A stretch of DNA of 39,505 bases from Chloroflexota bacterium (GTDB lineage: Bacteria; Chloroflexota; Anaerolineae; B4-G1), in the NCBI GenBank assembly GCA_024232355.1, contig JAAEPW010000005.1, positions 1 to 39,505 of the forward strand, read 5' to 3'. A program made the position numbers and the translations under genes. A model generated the notes under the pieces. It worked only from the letters and a program-made list of their open reading frames with translations. It did not search any database and was not told the DNA's origin. Positions 32,934-39,505 of this stretch are shown piece after piece. How positions within the stretch are numbered: the first letter of the stretch is position 1; every line of letters begins with the position of its first letter.

Positions 32934-34067
32934 ATGGATTACGGAAAAGTTTTGAAACGAGCTTGGGAGACGACGTGGCGCTATCGAGCGTTGTGGATAT
33001 TTGGTATCATCATCGCGCTGACCACTGCCAGCGGTAGTAGTGGCAGCACTGGCGGTGGGGGCAATGGCCACAGAGACTTTCAACACAGCGAGTATCAATG
33101 GCAGTTTGACGAAGACTCTTGGCCGTTCGAAGAGTACGCCTGGCAATTTGACGAGCACTCATGGTCGGAGATTCCGCCCCACGTCGTAAACTCGTTAATA
33201 GGGGCTGGTGTGGCTGTGGCGTGTGTGGTCATTTTGTTGACCGTCGCGGCGACGATAGCCCGTTACGTGGCTAGGACAGCATTGATACGGATGGTGGACG
33301 ACCAAGAAAAGACAGGAGAACAACGCAGCGTGCGCGAGGGGTTCCGGATGGGATGGTCGCGTACCACGTTCCGGCTCTTTATGATCGATTTGCTGATCTG
33401 CCTTCCGGTGGCAATCGTCTTTATCTCGCTGTTCCTATTGTCGGCTGCTCCACTGCTGCTGTGGCTGACAGAGCAGACGCCTATGGGAGTGATCGGTACC
33501 ATAAGTTCGAGCGGATTGTTCCTGATCGTGGTCTTGCTAGCCATCGTGGTCGGAGCAGTGATCACGGTGCTACAACAGTTCTTTTGGCGAGTGTGCGCGC
33601 TGAAGGGCTTGAGAGTGATCGAGTCGATCCGTGAGGGACTGAGTATAGTGAGACAAAACCTAAAGGACGTGGGGGTGATGTGGCTCATTATGATCGGTGT
33701 GCGAATCGGTTGGATGATCGTAGTGATTGTCAGCTTGATCGTGTTGTTCCCAGTCGTGCTCTTTCTGATCGTCTTGGGTGTGGCATTGGGTGGCCTGCCA
33801 GCGCTGTTGGCGGGCGGGTTGACGAGCCTGTTCGTCCAAGGACCGGCGCCGTGGATTGCAGGAGCTGTGATCGGTATACCGATCTTTATGTTGGTGGTAT
33901 CAGCACCGTGGGTGTTTGTCAGTGGGTTGATGGAAGTGTTCAAGTCGAGCACCTGGACGCTGACGTATCGAGAGTTGCAAGCGCTGAAAGATGTAGAGAC
34001 AGAGGTCGAGGTAGAGGCAGAGACCACAGGATGGTCCGAGACTGAGGCTGAACCTGGATTAGCATAA
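32934..34067 (+). CDS. Multi-pass membrane protein of unknown function
   Basis: 377 residues, ATG at 32934 with AAAGGAG about 9 nt upstream. The start (MDYGKVLKRAWETTWRYRAL, then WIFGIIIALTTASG) is followed by a Gly/Ser stretch and an acidic, Trp/Phe-rich loop with three imperfect units (WQFDEDSWPFEEYAWQFDEH). Five or six hydrophobic helices follow, with conserved-looking basic/aromatic segments such as REGFRMGWSRTTFRLFMIDL and QQFFWRVCALKGLRVIESI. The layout recalls DUF7544 or glycerophosphodiesterase membrane-domain-like proteins, but I cannot assign a function. The C-terminal tail is acidic. It is divergent from the glycan operon and ends at a clear terminator. Confidence 0.8.
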   Translation: MDYGKVLKRAWETTWRYRALWIFGIIIALTTASGSSGSTGGGGNGHRDFQHSEYQWQFDEDSWPFEEYAWQFDEHSWSEIPPHVVNSLIGAGVAVACVVILLTVAATIARYVARTALIRMVDDQEKTGEQRSVREGFRMGWSRTTFRLFMIDLLICLPVAIVFISLFLLSAAPLLLWLTEQTPMGVIGTISSSGLFLIVVLLAIVVGAVITVLQQFFWRVCALKGLRVIESIREGLSIVRQNLKDVGVMWLIMIGVRIGWMIVVIVSLIVLFPVVLFLIVLGVALGGLPALLAGGLTSLFVQGPAPWIAGAVIGIPIFMLVVSAPWVFVSGLMEVFKSSTWTLTYRELQALKDVETEVEVEAETTGWSETEAEPGLA

Positions 34068-34099
34068 GGCGTTGCTCAGAAGCAAGATAACAAAAAGAG

Positions 34100-34127
34100 A
34101 CGGCCTCCGTAATGGAGGCCGTTTTTT
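34100..34127. terminator. Bidirectional rho-independent terminator
   Basis: ACGGCCTCC (34100-34108), GTAAT loop, GGAGGCCGT (34114-34122), then T6 on the plus strand; on the minus strand the stem is followed by CTCTTTTTG. It sits between the convergent genes ending at 34067 and 34201. Confidence 0.88.
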
Positions 34128-34200
34128 CGTTTTGATTGCGAGGAGAGAGCATTCCCAAATATGGTGCATTCAGCAATGCAAAGTCATTCTTGAATCTGTA

Positions 34201-35073
34201 CTAGCTCTCCTCATTATTGCCGACTTGCAGCGGGCCTTCTAGGGGCTGCTGCGCCCGTTTCCCCAACAAGCGCGATTTTTTATAAGCGGCCCAGATCGCC
34301 TTGGAGAGTATCGTGCGCAGGCCACCCTTTTCCAACTGGTAGATCGCCTCGGCGCTAGTGCCGCCGGGCGATGTGACCATATTCCGCATCCGGGCCAGGT
34401 GGATGTCTGATTGCTGGGCAAATTTGACCGAGCCGGACACAGTCTGGAGGACAAGCAAGCGCGCCTGGCGGCGGGAAAAGCCCAGGTGGACGGCCGCGTC
34501 CACCATCGCCTCCATCAGCAAAAAGACATAGGTGGGGCCGGTGCCGCTGACGGCGGTAGCCATATCCAGCGCATCCTCGTGAGTGACGTACATCTCTAAC
34601 CCCATCGTCTGCAAGATGGCCTGGGCCTGGGCGCGCTGATCTTGAGTGACCGCCGCCGATGCCGTCCATACCGTCATTCCCTCCCCGACCTGAGCGGGGG
34701 TGTTGGGCATGGTGCGCACGACGACGTCGTGACCAAGCCCGGCGCAGATGGTGGCGATGGGCGTCCCGGCGACGATGGAAGCCACCAACGCAGCGGGCCG
34801 CACGTGCCCATGTAGCTCGGTCAGCACGGTGGGCAGCACCTGCGGTTTGACCGCCAGAATCACAATATCGGCCTCGCTGGCGGCGGCGACGTTATCTGTG
34901 GTGGTGCGAATGCCATGTTGGGCTTGCAACTTTTCACCCCGCGCGCTTCGCGGCCCGCTGGCGATGATCTGTTCCGGCGTCATCTCTCCCGCGCGCAACA
35001 ACGCCTGGATCATCGCCTCGGCCATCGTCCCGCTGCCGATAAACGCTATTGTTAATTTGTGTAATGTGTTCAT
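34201..35073 (-). CDS. proC: Pyrroline-5-carboxylate reductase
   Basis: 290 residues, ATG at 35073 with CAGGAAAC upstream. It reduces 1-pyrroline-5-carboxylate to L-proline with NAD(P)H in the cytoplasm. The Rossmann loop is IGSGTMAEAM, the cofactor-domain motif LAVKPQ and VVRTMPNTPAQVGEGMT; the dimerisation domain carries AVSGTGPTYVF (substrate site) and SPGGTSAEAI, the signature of the family. Length is slightly above the usual 265-275 because of a polar tail (about 20 residues). It follows a DAO-type oxidoreductase by 12 bp in one operon, which suggests a link to proline or imino-acid metabolism rather than plain biosynthesis. Confidence 0.95.
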   Translation of the reverse strand: MNTLHKLTIAFIGSGTMAEAMIQALLRAGEMTPEQIIASGPRSARGEKLQAQHGIRTTTDNVAAASEADIVILAVKPQVLPTVLTELHGHVRPAALVASIVAGTPIATICAGLGHDVVVRTMPNTPAQVGEGMTVWTASAAVTQDQRAQAQAILQTMGLEMYVTHEDALDMATAVSGTGPTYVFLLMEAMVDAAVHLGFSRRQARLLVLQTVSGSVKFAQQSDIHLARMRNMVTSPGGTSAEAIYQLEKGGLRTILSKAIWAAYKKSRLLGKRAQQPLEGPLQVGNNEES

Positions 35074-35085
35074 GATCGTTTCCTG

Positions 35086-36243
35086 TTATTTTAGCTTTTC
35101 TCCCCCGCCAAAGTCTCGGTATGGACTAAACTCTTCCAGCGCTTCCTCATCTTCTGATGTGAGCGCTTTCTGTACTACTCGAGCCAGCAGCGCGCCAACC
35201 CCCGGTCCCAGCATGTACCCCTGTCCGCACATCCCGACGGCATGGATGTACCCCTCCAATTCCTGTACCCGCCCGACGATGGGAAAGCCGTCGGGCGTCA
35301 TCGGGTAGAGACCGCGCCATGTGCGGCGCACCTTGACGTTGGCCAGTTTGGGCATCAAGTCGACCATGCGCTGGGCGATCATTGGCAAAAAAATCGAGGT
35401 CTCTCGACGGTCGGTGCCAACGATGGGTGGGTCCGGCGTGATGCAAAAGACGATAGGGCCGGGCCCGTGTTGGTAAAAGTAATAATTCTTGGAGCCGGCG
35501 GCGGGGCGAATGTCTACCACCATTGGTTCCAGAAAGCGAGCCACTGGCTCGGTGATGCCTGCCTCGTGACTGTCTGGCGCTACGGATACATCTTGCCCCG
35601 CCATCTGGGCTACGGCTCGCGCCCACGGACCGGCGGCGTTGATGACCGCACCTGTGGCATAGCCTCCCTTGTCGGTGCGCACGCCCACCACCTTGCCTCG
35701 TCGTCGAATGATGCCTGTGACCCGTTCGTTAAAGCGAAACTCGGCCCCGCGCTCTCGCGCCCGTGTGTAGAACGCGTGAGCGCTGAGCATCGGCGAGGCC
35801 GATCCGTCACGCGGCGAGTGCGTCCCGCCGAGCAATCCCTCGGGGTTTAGATCGGGAATCAGTGCCAGCATTTCGTCCCGGTCTACCCAATTAATGTCCA
35901 ACCCCTGGGCCTGCTGAATTTTGAGAAGGTCCTGTAGACTGTCCTTATCTAGCTCCCGGTAAGCGACAAACGCATAGCCACCCCGGTGCCACTCGATGTC
36001 GTCTCCATACGTCTCTTTCCAGGTGGAGAACGTTTTGATCGAATCGATGCAGAGCCGAATCTTGGACGGGGACGAGTGGGTAGCGCGGATGCCACCGATG
36101 GCGGCTTTGTTGCAGCCCTGACCGGGGCTGGCGAACTGGTCGATGACCAACGGTTTGAGCCCTGCCTGGGCCAGAAAAAAGGCGGTCGGAAGCCCAACGC
36201 TCCCCGCACCGATGATGATGGCGTCGTATACTTGTGTGGTCAT
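35086..36243 (-). CDS. DAO-family FAD oxidoreductase, beta subunit (proline dehydrogenase/sarcosine oxidase type)
   Basis: 385 residues, ATG at 36243 overlapping the alpha-subunit stop (TAATG). The FAD-binding start is DAIIIGAGSVGLPTAFFLAQ; NAAGPWARAV and the C-terminal GMCGQGYMLGPGVG are typical of the glycine oxidase/sarcosine oxidase-beta family. The middle holds substrate-domain motifs (SHEAGITEPVARFLEP). Such subunits pair with an alpha subunit having a 2Fe-2S domain and NAD(P)/FAD folds, in sarcosine oxidase, HcnBC, opine oxidases and dye-linked L-proline dehydrogenases. Given proC downstream, L-proline or a related imino acid is the best guess. Confidence 0.87.
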   Translation of the reverse strand: MTTQVYDAIIIGAGSVGLPTAFFLAQAGLKPLVIDQFASPGQGCNKAAIGGIRATHSSPSKIRLCIDSIKTFSTWKETYGDDIEWHRGGYAFVAYRELDKDSLQDLLKIQQAQGLDINWVDRDEMLALIPDLNPEGLLGGTHSPRDGSASPMLSAHAFYTRARERGAEFRFNERVTGIIRRRGKVVGVRTDKGGYATGAVINAAGPWARAVAQMAGQDVSVAPDSHEAGITEPVARFLEPMVVDIRPAAGSKNYYFYQHGPGPIVFCITPDPPIVGTDRRETSIFLPMIAQRMVDLMPKLANVKVRRTWRGLYPMTPDGFPIVGRVQELEGYIHAVGMCGQGYMLGPGVGALLARVVQKALTSEDEEALEEFSPYRDFGGGEKLK

Positions 36244-38411
36244 TATAGTCCTCCCTCGTGCGCGTCCGTTGCGTGGTCCGCTGGCTCTTCCTCGGCCAGC
36301 CCCTCTCCAATGACGACGCCCGCGAATGCTCCCAGAGGCACTTCGATGAACAGCGGACGTCGGGTGTTTTCGGTCACTTGTGCCAATGGCACCCCCTCCT
36401 CACGGAATAGCCGCAGGATCAGGTTGGCGCAGGTCTTGGCTCCGCAGGCTCCCATTCCGGCCCGTGTTACGCCCTTGATGTGATTAATGTCTCGTATACC
36501 GGCCTGGATGAGGGTCCGAATCTCACCCGCCGTCACCCGCTCGCAGCGACAGATGATCTCGTCGTCGGTCATACGCTCGACGTATCGTGCCAATGGCTCG
36601 GTCACTGTTTGCTCTTGCACGCGGATGCCGGCGATGGTCTTGGCGATCTCGTGGGGCGCGCGCACCTGTACCAGCAGCGCCCGGTCGGAAAAATTGGGCG
36701 CCCGTACCCGGACCACCTCTACGTTACCCAGGATCGCCCCCTCGGTGTCCAGCACCGTCACCACGTCCCCGGCCTGGATCGTGTCCCGTGGGAACTCGTA
36801 GGCCACTGTTACTGTGGGAGTTTTAGCATCCTTGCGATAGTCCACCAGTGTAATCGCCAGCCCCGGACAGATGGCGACGCATTGGGTGCAGCCGGAGCAG
36901 TCTACTCCGATGTACTCGGGCAGGCTGCGGATGTCCTCGGCTTGGCCCAGATCCGCCCCTTCCATCACAATGCACTCCTGGGGGCAGACCGACGTGCAGG
37001 GATTGCACGGAATCTCCTGAGCGCAGTGGAGCACGGGAAAGACACCAGTCTCCACTTCTGGGATGTCCTCGGTGACGACAGCGCCAGGGCGGGATTTGAG
37101 GATATCGGCGGTGCGATGCCACTCGCGCGGCACCTCGCCCACGTCGCGGCCCAGGCTGCGGGCGATCTCCATCCCTCGGATGCGACCGGTGAACATGGCT
37201 GCCGACGCCTCGGCGATCTCTTCCGCGTCTCCCGCCGCATAGACCGGCAGGCCAAACTCACGGGATTTGTGCAGGAATTCGTCCACCGGGTCTAACCCGA
37301 CGGCGACCAGCACCGTGTCGCACGCAAACGTCTGCTCCGTGCCAGGGATGGCTTGCCAGTTATCGTCGATCTCGGCGATGGTCACAGACTTGGTCTCTGT
37401 CTCGCCGTTGGCGCTGAGCACGGTGTGTGAGACATAGATGGGGACGCCCAGGCGGGCCAGCTTGTCTTTGTGGACCTTGTAGCCGGAGCACTCGGGCAGC
37501 GCCTCGCACAGGCCAACGACCTGGATACCGGCCTGGAGCGCGTGATACCCGGCGATCAGGCCCACGTTCCCCCCGCCAATGATGAACAGTCGCTCGGTGG
37601 GCCGTACCAAGTCGCGGTTGACGAGGGTCTGGAAAGCGCCCGCGCCGTAGACGCCCGGTAATGTGTTCCCTTTAAAGGCCAACGATTTTTCCCGTGCGCC
37701 CGTCGCCAGCAGCATGGCGTGGGGTTGGACGACGACATAGTGTCCTTCTCGTAAGATACCCACCTTGCGGTCCGAAAAAACGGACAGAGCGGTGGTATTG
37801 AGCCAGACCTGCACATTCTCAAACTCGCGCACCTCTTCCTCCAGTCGAGTGGCAATGTCGGTGCCGCGCGTCCCGGCGTAGCAGGCGTCGATGGATCCAA
37901 AGAACTTGTGGGTCTGGAGGACCAGCTTGCCACCCAGGCGGTGCTTGTCGTCCACGATGAGGGTACGCACGCCGGCTTTGCCCATCTCGATGGCTGCCGA
38001 AAGCCCTGCCGGTCCGCCGCCAATGATGAGGCACTCGACCTCGACGGATTCGGCTGTGTGTGTCGGGGGCACGGTGTGAACGTCGGGCAGAACGGGTTTG
38101 CCATCCATTGGCTTGACCTGCATCCCCGGTTGAACGAGGGCCATACATGCCTTGACGGGCAGGCCATCAGCGATGACCGCGCACTGGGCGCACTGGCCAT
38201 TGGCGCAAAACATACCCTGGGGCGCGCCATCTTTGTGGTGATGTCCAAAGGTGCGCACACCGTGGGCAAAGAGGGCCGAGGAGATCGTCTCTCCCTCATG
38301 AGCCTGCATCGGCTGGCCTTGCCAGGTGAACTCGAATGTGGATTGTTTCTCGACCGATAATACCGGGTGTTTGTGGATGCGGTAATCGCTCGTTGTTTTT
38401 GTTTCAGTCAC
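36243..38411 (-). CDS. Multi-cofactor alpha subunit (2Fe-2S, FAD/NAD, 2x4Fe-4S, BFD-like)
   Basis: 722 residues, GTG at 38411 with AAGGAGG 6 nt upstream. Order of domains: N-terminal 2Fe-2S ferredoxin-like domain (C69, C74, C77, C89); FAD-binding GGGPAG at 131-136; second nucleotide fold with IIGGGNVG (277-284); two 4Fe-4S clusters (C469/C472/C476/C480 and C505/C508/C511/C515); then a BFD-like [2Fe-2S] domain (C621, C623, C656, C661). This set is larger than in HcnAB or sarcosine oxidase alpha, where separate proteins carry some of these clusters, so it looks like a fused electron-transfer subunit. Electrons from the DAO subunit would pass through the clusters to a ferredoxin, quinone or NAD. 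It is coupled by a one-base overlap to the beta subunit. Confidence 0.88.
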   Translation of the reverse strand: MTETKTTSDYRIHKHPVLSVEKQSTFEFTWQGQPMQAHEGETISSALFAHGVRTFGHHHKDGAPQGMFCANGQCAQCAVIADGLPVKACMALVQPGMQVKPMDGKPVLPDVHTVPPTHTAESVEVECLIIGGGPAGLSAAIEMGKAGVRTLIVDDKHRLGGKLVLQTHKFFGSIDACYAGTRGTDIATRLEEEVREFENVQVWLNTTALSVFSDRKVGILREGHYVVVQPHAMLLATGAREKSLAFKGNTLPGVYGAGAFQTLVNRDLVRPTERLFIIGGGNVGLIAGYHALQAGIQVVGLCEALPECSGYKVHKDKLARLGVPIYVSHTVLSANGETETKSVTIAEIDDNWQAIPGTEQTFACDTVLVAVGLDPVDEFLHKSREFGLPVYAAGDAEEIAEASAAMFTGRIRGMEIARSLGRDVGEVPREWHRTADILKSRPGAVVTEDIPEVETGVFPVLHCAQEIPCNPCTSVCPQECIVMEGADLGQAEDIRSLPEYIGVDCSGCTQCVAICPGLAITLVDYRKDAKTPTVTVAYEFPRDTIQAGDVVTVLDTEGAILGNVEVVRVRAPNFSDRALLVQVRAPHEIAKTIAGIRVQEQTVTEPLARYVERMTDDEIICRCERVTAGEIRTLIQAGIRDINHIKGVTRAGMGACGAKTCANLILRLFREEGVPLAQVTENTRRPLFIEVPLGAFAGVVIGEGLAEEEPADHATDAHEGGL

Positions 38412-38440
38412 AAACGTCCTCCTTGGAAAAGAATGGGGGT

Positions 38441-38469
38441 ATGATACGTCAAGATGCGCCAGAAGGCAA
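38441..38469 (-). promoter_or_regulatory. Promoter for the dehydrogenase/proC operon
   Basis: On the minus strand TTGCCT (38469-38464), 17-bp spacer, TATCAT (38446-38441), about 30 bp upstream of the GTG at 38411. Confidence 0.5.
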
Positions 38470-38637
38470 GTGGGGAGAGGGCTAATGTCATCAAGTTAAG
38501 GCTTGTACATGCGGCTGATGATCTCTTTTCCCTCATATTTCTCCCCTTTATTGAATTGCAAAAGCAATTCTATCCGAGAGGTAAAAAGGTCTCAAGTTGA
38601 CAACGTCCACGTTTTCAAGGGTTACTCGGTAGACAGA

Positions 38638-38666
38638 TTGTGATATAAACAAAATCATGCTACACT
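38638..38666 (+). promoter_or_regulatory. Possible promoter for the small membrane protein
   Basis: TTGTGA (38638-38643), 17-bp spacer, TACACT (38661-38666). This would give a leader of about 155 nt before the ATG at 38827. Confidence 0.4.
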
Positions 38667-38826
38667 TCTTCTCATCAGGTTGTCCAATGGATTTGGCTGG
38701 TCTCGGCAAGTTGCGGCAGGCCAAGGTCCCCACCAGCCCCACATCGAGCGAAAATTGACGATACAGATACCACTCTCTGGGACGAGATAGATATCTGTGT
38801 CGGGGAACTCGCGACGGAGAGGACAA

Positions 38827-39243
38827 ATGCAGAATGTCAAGAATGTCCTAAAAGGGATACTTTTGCCCAAGGGCTTGACCTTTCCGTTACTCTTTATCCT
38901 GGGAATGCCAATGCTCTTGATGTTATGGTTTACCCCATTCCACAGGGTATCAGCCACAGCATATGTGGAAATGCTTGGTGCAATGATGATCTGGGCTCAA
39001 CTGCCTGGCGCTTTTATCTTGAATCGGATCACTCCCATCACGTACCCGGCGGAAACAGCTTGGGAAGGGGGGCTGGCATACCTTACCCCCATAGTGATCG
39101 CAAGTGCACTGGTTTACGTGATATTGATCAAAAAGGATATGCTCGGTTCTAGAGCCGTATGGCTGGCGTTTTGCTGGAGTTTATTCTTGATACAGGTGAT
39201 GGGAACATTACCAATGGTCTATCTCTGGGCAATAGGTGTTTGA
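38827..39243 (+). CDS. Small integral membrane protein, unknown
   Basis: 138 residues, ATG at 38827 with GGAG 7 nt upstream; an in-frame ATG at 38797 lacks a good site. Four hydrophobic segments: LTFPLLFILGMPMLLMLWF, the VEMLGAMMIWAQLPGAFIL region, YLTPIVIASALVYVILI and the VWLAFCWSLFLIQVMGTL region up to the end. The N-terminus is basic, so it is probably inside. No family is recognised and no catalytic motif is seen. It is flanked by palindromic elements downstream. Confidence 0.7.
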   Translation: MQNVKNVLKGILLPKGLTFPLLFILGMPMLLMLWFTPFHRVSATAYVEMLGAMMIWAQLPGAFILNRITPITYPAETAWEGGLAYLTPIVIASALVYVILIKKDMLGSRAVWLAFCWSLFLIQVMGTLPMVYLWAIGV

Positions 39244-39263
39244 GTGGCTTTTAGACTCAATAC

Positions 39264-39340
39264 GGTGCAGTTAAAGAGTAGCATAGCCCCTTGTGCCCGC
39301 TAGGAACGTCCACAAGGGGCTAAACTATGCTAACTGAACC
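39264..39340. repeat. 77-bp long-hairpin element
   Basis: Ends GGTGCAGTTA (39264-39273) and TAACTGAACC (39331-39340) are inverted with one mismatch. Inside, TAGCATA pairs with TATGCTA, and GCCCCTTGTG with CACAAGGGGC, so almost the whole element folds on itself around a 15-nt loop. It begins 20 bp after the stop at 39243 and could also act as a terminator, but it has no T-tract. Confidence 0.6.
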
Positions 39341-39372
39341 AATAGGTATTGCTTTTAGCTACACGGCACTGG

Positions 39373-39505
39373 TTCAGTTGGGTGGGATTTCCGGATAATA
39401 ATCCAATTGTGACTCAAAAAGGGATTTGTAGCCGAGGTTTCCATACCTCGCAGAGCCTCACGCGCTATGGAAAGCGCGGCTACATTGTAATCCCATTCAA
39501 CTGAA
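39373..39505. repeat. MITE-like palindromic element at right edge
   Basis: TTCAGTTGGGTGGGATT (39373-39389) and AATCCCATTCAACTGAA (39489-39505) are inverted with 15 of 17 matches. Internally TGTAGCCG (39427-39434) with TTTCCATA faces TATGGAAA and CGGCTACA (to 39484), giving a second long imperfect stem. No coding capacity. The right end may extend beyond the window. Confidence 0.6.

Larger units (their letters stand above)
38412..38826. other. Intergenic region between divergent genes
   Basis: It holds divergent predicted promoters (38441-38469 minus, 38638-38666 plus), the 12-mer CTTAACTTGATG on the minus strand (38489-38500), shared with 7811-7822, and a small palindrome TTGCAAAAGCAA. No credible gene was found. 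Confidence 0.5.

Noticed and set aside
34355..34669. Open frames overlapping proC, the M42 genes and the dehydrogenase genes on other frames
   Set aside because: They are shadows of genes with complete family motifs and show no start signals of their own.

Overview
The window looks like a chromosome segment of a free-living, GC-rich bacterium, most likely a member of the Chloroflexota (Anaerolineae-like). This is inference, drawn from Thr/Pro-rich stalk proteins, a secreted-protein tail of the YLPL type, tandem M42 aminopeptidases, secreted FG-GAP and FN3 proteins, and many short palindromic insertion elements. No rRNA, tRNA, CRISPR array, phage gene or transposase gene was seen.

Layout. (1) 1-2343, minus: a secreted FG-GAP repeat protein running off the left edge, with nine near-identical 177/183-bp repeats. 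(2) 2747-7384, plus: a membrane-anchored Thr/Pro-rich protein, three consecutive M42 metallo-aminopeptidase paralogues and a ComEA-like DNA-uptake protein. (3) 7834-11119, minus: a methyltransferase, a lipoprotein with a structured leader, and a large secreted repeat protein behind a good promoter and a long leader. (4) 11338-18125, minus: a polysaccharide flippase, a sulfatase-fold lipoprotein with Thr at the catalytic position, an AlkP-superfamily phosphohydrolase, and a secreted FN3 protein that is broken by an in-frame TGA and by a 137-bp miniature element. (5) 18626-32506, minus: a long, tightly packed and often overlapping surface-glycan operon (flippase, three methyltransferases, several GT2/GT4 glycosyltransferases, an NAD-dependent sugar epimerase, a second AlkP-superfamily protein and a GT-C-like membrane protein). 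Its promoter-proximal end carries truncated duplicates of two of its own glycosyltransferases. (6) 32934-34067, plus: a multi-pass membrane protein, followed by a bidirectional terminator. (7) 34201-38411, minus: a three-gene unit of a two-subunit flavin/iron-sulfur amine dehydrogenase (proline dehydrogenase/sarcosine oxidase type) and proC. (8) 38827-39243, plus: a small membrane protein, then two palindromic elements up to the right edge.

The most interesting signal is regulatory. Three promoter regions on the minus strand, upstream of the sulfatase/flippase genes, the FN3 gene and the glycan operon, share the box GGTAACAAATC (GTTAACAAATC in one) exactly 78 bp upstream of a TAYRAT-type -10. 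A partly conserved, oppositely oriented half-site lies between, and none has a good -35. This looks like an activator-dependent regulon that ties together glycan synthesis, lipid-linked glycan flipping, sulfatase-fold enzymes and a secreted protein.

The second theme is short mobile DNA. One element sits inside a gene, and removing exactly 137 bp restores a 27-codon tail. Other inverted-repeat elements share GTTCAGTT ends or a CTTAACTTGATG motif. One hairpin is flanked by 10-bp direct repeats that contain the ribosome binding site of the downstream gene.
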